Below are positions 34,910 through 40,624 of a DNA stretch of 40,624 nucleotides, in pieces. How positions within the stretch are numbered: position 1 is the stretch's first letter; each line of letters starts with the position of its first letter. Below the pieces are notes generated by a model, which worked only from the letters and a program-made list of their open reading frames with translations, was not told the DNA's origin and did no database searches. Source of the stretch: Elysia marginata (lineage: Eukaryota; Mollusca; Gastropoda; Plakobranchidae); NCBI GenBank assembly GCA_019649035.1, contig BMAT01012098.1, positions 25,504-66,127 on the forward strand, in the 5' to 3' direction. The position numbers and the translations under genes are program-made.

Positions 34910-35580
34910 GATTGGGTTGGGGAGAGGGGGAAAGGGGGAACGACTCCCAAGGTATTTCGTTTTTATAACTTGCGTGATAAATAGCTTTTCATAAAAGATG
35001 GAGAGGTGGAGTCTAGAGGCGAGGGACGGGGGTGAAGCAGCAATTCAGAGGTACATCTTAATTTCTTTTATAATTTTCATAAACCACAGCTTTTAAAAAA
35101 GAAGGGCAGGGGATAGGGTCTAGAAGTAAGGGACTGGGGGTGTAAAGGGTAAAGCAGCCATATACAGTTACATCTTAATTGCTTTCATAATTTGCTTAAT
35201 AGGTAACTTTTTGCAAAAGATGGGGGGGGGGGGCGGAGTAATGTCTATAGGTGAGGGGGTGGTGAGCTGAAGGCGGTGAAGCAGCAATTTAGAGTAGCCT
35301 CTTTCGTGTTTCTGTATATTGCGTAATTCATTTCTTTTCCCAAACGATGAGGGAAGAGCGGGGGTAAATGAGGTCTAGAGGTGACAGGGTGGGCGTAAAG
35401 GGGGTATGGGTAAAGTAGCAATTCAGAGTAATGTCTTAATTATTTCCATAAATTGAATTCCGGATAACATATTTCCTTAGATAAAAGATTAGTGGAGATA
35501 GGGTTGGTGGGGTCTAGAGGTTACGGGATGCCCGTAAAGGGGGTAAAGCAGCAGTTCAGATTAAAATCTTAATTAATAAT
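34910..35580. repeat. tandem array of G-rich units, period about 107-139 bp
   Basis: Each unit contains a G-rich half with GTCTAGAGGTGAGGG and GTAAAGCAGCAATTCAGAG, then an AT-rich half with TCTTAATTGCTTTCATAAT and AAAAGATGG. The GTCTAGAGG anchor is at about 35011, 35118, 35243, 35373 and 35512, giving spacings of 107, 125, 130 and 139 bases. A partial unit precedes the first anchor. Short runs of G (up to 12) occur inside. No frame runs through it. Confidence 0.85.
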
Positions 35581-36025
35581 AGAGTCTGGCGTCCTACCGA
35601 CCAGAATAATGGAACCTGTACCGTGTACGCGGTGATGAACTACTTTGTTAAAAATATTGCCGTGTTTCAATATCCCATGCTACGGCTGCCAAAATTATGC
35701 CGTAAACCAAATGGAATAAATTGAGCGTTCAACCTTGCGGCAAGTCATACAAGCTGTGCTGAAAACATTAAACTTTTCATGCAGTCGAGGCAATCGCAGG
35801 ATTTCAAGTTTTTATTCATTAAGGATCAGAAGCATAAATTTTTTTTCCTAGCAGCAATGAAAAACTTTAAAAAATAATGTATGAATTCGTAATCTTAACT
35901 CGACCAAATAGCTGTTTAATCTGTATTATTTGATAAATGTGATATCCCTTAAGTTACAGCAACCTGTTCGTTTCCTCTCTTCTTTATTCATATCACTATC
36001 TATTCATATTTATTCGAGCATCCAT
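35581..36025. other. unannotated sequence
   Basis: No recognisable feature. Confidence 0.5.
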
Positions 36026-36073
36026 CTCTCTCTCTCCTCTCCCTCTTTCTGTCTTTGTCGGTCTGTATCTCTG

Positions 36074-36117
<44 letters not shown>

Positions 36118-36170
36118 ACTCACTCACTCACTCTCTCTTTCCCTCTTTCTCTCTTTCGGTCTCACGGCTC
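36026..36170. repeat. CT-rich tract with (CT)n and (CACT)n runs
   Basis: A pure CT run at about 36076-36112 is followed by six CACT units and more CT-rich sequence. Confidence 0.95.
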
Positions 36171-37844
36171 CTTTGATTAGACTTCTTTTAGGATAAGCTC
36201 GGATACCTATTTCCGGACTGTGTCCAAAGGCCATAATTAAGACGGACGGTTGCTCTCATCTTCCAATGTGGTCTGCTTGAGAGGTCGTGGAGTTGTTCAC
36301 CTACTGAAGTTAATAAACTTCTCTGAAAGTACCTCAACCACCCTTATATAGATCTAGATCCAGCTTTCGTTTACTTTACCTTATCTTTCGTAAGGGCTCG
36401 CTCACCAAGTGATTAGAGCCACGAGTTGAAACCAAAGTATGCCAAGACGACGGAGTTTTCTGCGTCAGCGCCTTTTAATAATGCTCTGTCTCCTCCTCTT
36501 TTCGCCCTCCTCTTTTTTTTTCTTTTGTGTCTTGATTTAAGAGAAACTGACTTCAGGTGGTTGACAGGATGATGCTTTCCTGAAGTGTCCAGTAAATTAC
36601 CTAGCCGTTGAGAAATCCTTCCCCAGCGCCAACAAAATGACCTGTTATATTTCCCTTTTACAAAATTTAATGACCGCTATCAAGTCAATAAGAGAGTTCC
36701 TAATTTGAGAGCCAAAAAGGAGTAGATGTGTGCCACGGTTAATTTCACAGAGTGATATTATCTTAGAGATATATACAGCAGGCAGATCTTGACATTTTAA
36801 AACTCAAGGATACGTGATTTCCCCAACTGCAACGTCTAAAAAGTAAATAGCTCTTTAGTCAACAATATTCCTTCGTTGCGTAGTCAATACCATTTCAAGC
36901 CGCGGGTTCTTAAAGGACTCAAGAAATGATTGAATTCTTATGTGACAGAATGTCTAGGCGTTGACTGCTAGAGTAATTCTCCCAACTTGAATTTCGACTC
37001 TGTGGAAACTATCATATCAGGGTCACGTAACTTCTGGCACTCATTTGGAGGGAAAAAAAAACCTTGACTCTTTAGTTTTGCATTTAGGTAAAGTTTCATT
37101 TTCTTTTCTTCAATGTCAAATATTGAAACTTAGCATAACTTCGCACAAACAACCCATTTACGTCCGTTCCTGTATGTATAATAAAATAATGAAGACATCA
37201 ACAGCTAACAACGTACGGCTTTCTGCATGGTTTAGCCAATAAAAGATGCCCTTGTATATTGATGAATTTTTCGGACAAAGCTCTTTGTTTAATGAGAGCG
37301 AAGCTAAATTCTTCCCAAGTTGTTCCAGTTTCATACAGTCACAGGGGCCGCCCACACGGAGTAAACGCTCCACAGGAGATACTCGGAAAGTTTGTTTTAC
37401 TAATAATAGTTTTAGCTTTATTTGTAATGTATACTGTTAAGTCAAATTTCGAATGATTCGAAGTTAAGTTTTGTGTTTTGAAACATTTGGACGGGACTGT
37501 ACTTATAGATGTAAAGGGCAGCGGTATGTTTAAAAATGCAAATAAATTTTGTGGTTTTGTGGCTGTTTTTTTTTCTATTTTTGTTATTAACATGTTGAAA
37601 CATTCATTTTTTGTCGACTGAATAGTAGTCTTGAATGCCAACGCCAGCAATGGCGATGCGGTGCAGAAAATCAAGACTTTCCTTAATTTTTTGTTTTGCT
37701 ACTCATGAAAAATTCGAAAGTTAAGAAAGTGCCATCCTTAGTAACATTCTTTCCATAGAGGCAACCGACAGTTAAGAAGTAAAGAAATATAGTTTCGCCT
37801 GATTCCTATTTTGTTTGTTGAATTCTGATTGATGATGGTTAAAT
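36171..37844. other. unannotated sequence
   Basis: An AGATCT motif lies at 36343-36360. A 33-codon frame at 36439-36540 begins with basic residues followed by a hydrophobic stretch, but ends in CT/T-rich repeat. No gene supported. Confidence 0.5.
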
Positions 37845-38740
37845 CTAGATCGAAAATCTAAATTAAGTGTCTAAAATTTCATTAGGTCTAGAAATCAATT
37901 TAAATAATCTAGGTCTAGAGCTAGATAAGAACACTGTCTTGATCTGGTGTTTAAATGAATCTGACCTTTTACTACCCGGAAATAGTCACTGACTATTGGG
38001 GTCAACAAACCGCCTTGTGGCGGATTTTATTTGAGGTACTGTTTGGGATGTTGTTTAGGGTCACTTTTAACAGCCTTAGTTGGAGTTAGACAAGATCTAG
38101 ATGATTCAAAAAAAAAAAAGACACCAATCAAGTTTTCATTCTTGGACTCGAACCTTGGTCAGCTTTTCATAGCATTTTATGAAATTCCCACTTTTCTTGA
38201 TACTTTCTAGGCCAAAATCCCTTCTCTAATCTTGCCTTGGGAGTGGGACTTGGTGTATCAGTATTGACTGGCTTTCGTACATCATTCGGTAGATCTAGAT
38301 CTAGAACAGAATGGCAAAAACGTTGTCACTCAAATTTTTCATCCCAAAATAATTACTTCCAGTGTGCTTTATAGCCGTGAAAGATATAATTAATTAAAGT
38401 ATTTCTCGTACATGCAAAAAGACTAGATCTAGATATGTATACGAGCCCGAATACAAAATCTTCAGCCTAGCCCCAAGAGGCAAGGAAATTCAAGTGACAT
38501 TATTTACATAGTATCTAACCCAAGCAGCACCCAAAATGAAATCCGCCATTACTATTTATACCGACCAATGAAATGCTGCTACTTTTCTAGACCTATCGGC
38601 ACTCGTGTAACAAAATTAAATATGGAATGGCGGGAATCCGGAAGAGATCATTGAATGGTAACCCCCGCTGATCCCGAGACCCACGTGACATTTTGGAGAT
38701 ATAGGTCAAATCCATTAGGCCTAGATCTAGTCTAGATTTT
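37845..38740. repeat. second cluster of AGATCT/TCTAGA/CTAGG motif runs
   Basis: Motif runs occur at about 37845, 37885, 37908-37925, 38095, 38290-38307, 38422-38436 and 38720-38738. They sit within otherwise non-repetitive AT-rich sequence, so the unit is a dispersed short motif rather than an array. Confidence 0.65.
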
Positions 38741-39789
38741 ATTAGCCGTTTTCCTTCCATTTTAGACGATACGTGACATGTTTTTTTTTCCGTTTTTAGG
38801 CTTAGGGCCTCTACGGCTCTGCGTGTTAAGTTTTCTTCCATCATTTAAGGTGAAGGCTATGTTCAGGTTCATAGTTAGTTGTTTTGCTGTTTTGTTTTGG
38901 TTTTTTTTTTTGACCGATTCATTTCAGAGAGGTAAGTTCAAGTTTCAGTTTTCCTTTCCTCTTCTTGTGACCTCCATAATTTACTTACTTCTGGCAAGAA
39001 AGAAACCAGCCCCGTAGTTTAGTCAACTTGTCGGGACCAGTGCTAAGTAAATTTGAGACACTACTAACACAATGAAGCTAAGGGCTGGTAAGACAATAAC
39101 ACAGAACCGTCTATAATACAATATAACAGAAAGGCGATTGCTATGTTGTTGGTTTTTTTTTCATAGGGAAAGACTTCAATAAGATCTGACAACTTTTCGG
39201 AATAATAGTTTTTCTCTCCTCTGTACAAATTTCTTTTGTTTATCTTGATAGCAAGTTTTTGTTGTATTTCTCAAAAGCCCTCAGCCTTAAAAACTGAATT
39301 TATTATCATCCCTTCAGAACTGCCCTCAATATTGGACTAAATTTATTTCCTCTTATATCGTCTCCTCTGTCCTTTCACCCACCACCTTTTCCACCAACAT
39401 AGCCTCTACTGATTTTTTTCCTTTTTAGAATTTTTTGTCATCTTTCTCATTATTATCATGGTAGTTTGTCGTTGTTGTTGTTTTCATTTGGGCATTTAAG
39501 TAATTTGCATCACTTGCAGGAATGCGATCCACTTTATTAATTTTAGCTCGTAGTCAGGAGTTGGAGCTATTTTTCCAGTTAATTCCAATCCTCGAAAATC
39601 TTCAGAAATTGATCAGGAACGCTGGGGCAAGAAGCCTTGTGGTTCTCTACTTTTTAAAGTCTTCCTTTACATCTTTCATTAGTCATTTTTTATTTCTCCT
39701 ATGCTTTAGTTGTCTCCTTTCATTTCATTGTTTCGCTGCTTCTTTTTCACTATATTGTCCTTCTCTTTGTATTTTTTCTCTAATTTATG
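38741..39789. other. unannotated T-rich sequence
   Basis: Frames at 38778-39017 and 39522-39887 are hydrophobic because of T-rich composition. The second begins with a non-repetitive segment (RSTLLILARSQELELFFQLI) that I do not recognise. Confidence 0.45.
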
Positions 39790-39925
39790 GACACTACACT
39801 CTATCTCTCTCTCTTTCTGTCTATCTCTCTGTGTCTCTGTCTGTCTATCTGGCTCTCTCTGTGGCTCTGTCTGTCTCCCTCTCTTAATCTCTGTCTTTCT
39901 TTCTCTCGCCCTTTCTTTCTCTTGT
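39790..39925. repeat. CT-rich low-complexity tract
   Basis: Degenerate TCTCTC, TGTCTC and TATCTG units. Confidence 0.9.
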
Positions 39926-40576
39926 TATTTTAAAGATCAAGATAATGTTCGCATATGGTCTGGGAAAAGTAAACCCTCTAAAAACTACAGGCACCTCTCT
40001 ACAGGCCTCTGAATTATGTATAGCTCTACACCATTGAAGTAAAACTGATCTCGTATTACACAAGAACACCTTATTAGGAATCGAATAAGAAGCGCAATAT
40101 GTGGGAAGGATTAGAGATAAGAAACAAAATTATAATCACAAAATTTGGGAGTTCATCGTAGACCGATAAAAAAAAACAAGCCCGATCTTACAGTCAACTC
40201 TTTATAGTGAATGTTTGATTTCGAGGAACTTCGCTAGCTCTGCAGTAAGATGAAGGGTATCGACCGCAACAGCGTTTCTCTATTTCAGAGCAAAGGGAGA
40301 AAAGTAAACAAGATTAGTTGCGAGCCTATTTATTTGAGTTGCCGTCGTCCCGGCGTCAGATCTTGGGCGAGCCAATAATTGGAATGTGTACTGTGCTGGC
40401 GAAGCTAGCTATTCAATTACAAAGTCTCGTTCTTCGTTAGGGTTTACATTTTGTCTAGGTAGAACGTGATGCGTTTACTTTTTTCTGCTCGAAACTTGTA
40501 ACCCTAAAAAATAAAAAGGGCTATCGTTGATTATATCATTCAGGATAATCGTACAAATTATAATCGTACGAATATA
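39926..40576. other. unannotated sequence
   Basis: A moderately GC-richer patch at about 40200-40440 shows no gene I can support. Confidence 0.5.
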
Positions 40577-40624
40577 GCAGCGGCAGCAGTAGTGGTAGAG
40601 TTGTAGTAGTAGTAGTAGTAGTAG
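40577..40624. repeat. (AGC/AGT)n microsatellite running off the window
   Basis: GCAGCGGCAGCAGTAG passing into pure TAG units up to the last base. Confidence 0.95.

Noticed and set aside
36439..36540. Short frame with basic start and hydrophobic stretch, signal-peptide-like
   Set aside because: The hydrophobic part comes from a CT/T-rich repeat and the frame stops after 33 codons without a good splice donor.

Overview
The window looks like a piece of a metazoan nuclear genome, most likely a gastropod mollusc and probably a heterobranch. It is AT-rich and gene-poor. It is full of di-, tri- and tetranucleotide microsatellites, and it carries scattered AGATCT/TCTAGA motif runs that I associate with heterobranch snail and slug genomes. 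It also holds fragments of non-LTR retrotransposons, tRNA-derived SINEs and a Helitron. The organism call is inference. No bacterial-style operon, CRISPR array, rRNA or intact canonical tRNA gene was seen. Two N gaps (10530-10655 and 20850-20869) mark it as a draft assembly.

Layout. 1-147 is an open frame cut by the window edge and could be the end of a coding exon. About 917-4092 holds large CT and TAC/CTG/ATT microsatellites. 5351-5463 is a candidate first coding exon ending at a strong splice donor. 7183-8252 is a second trinucleotide block. 9598-9800 contains a SINE with a tRNA-Lys-like head. 14021-14099 is a strikingly regular RNA-like hairpin whose non-Watson-Crick pairs are all G-U on the minus strand. 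17248-18733 is the best protein homology in the window: the Pif1-type helicase region of a Helitron. It is broken by a one-base insertion in a C run and by a minus-strand SINE inserted inside it. A second copy of that SINE lies at about 21630-21775.

A minus-strand LINE 3' end of CR1/L2-like type occupies about 28155-29034, with part of another LINE-like 3' end nearby (27583-27660) and a plus-strand LINE C-terminus at 29560-29685. Two separate degenerate tandem arrays lie at 32100-32780 (period about 135 bp) and 34910-35580 (period about 107-139 bp). Between them are a compact hairpin (33246-33287) and an adjoining YY1-like/RFX X-box pair (33849-33873) that may mark a promoter. The rest is low-complexity or featureless AT-rich sequence.

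The mobile elements are independent relics rather than a working system. The Helitron/SINE pair is nested and so gives a relative insertion order. Most of the longer open frames are artefacts of microsatellites (poly-Thr, poly-Ser, poly-Leu, poly-Val, Leu/Ser-rich CT tracts) and were not annotated. The items least explained by known families are the 14021-14099 hairpin, the two tandem arrays and the X-box site.
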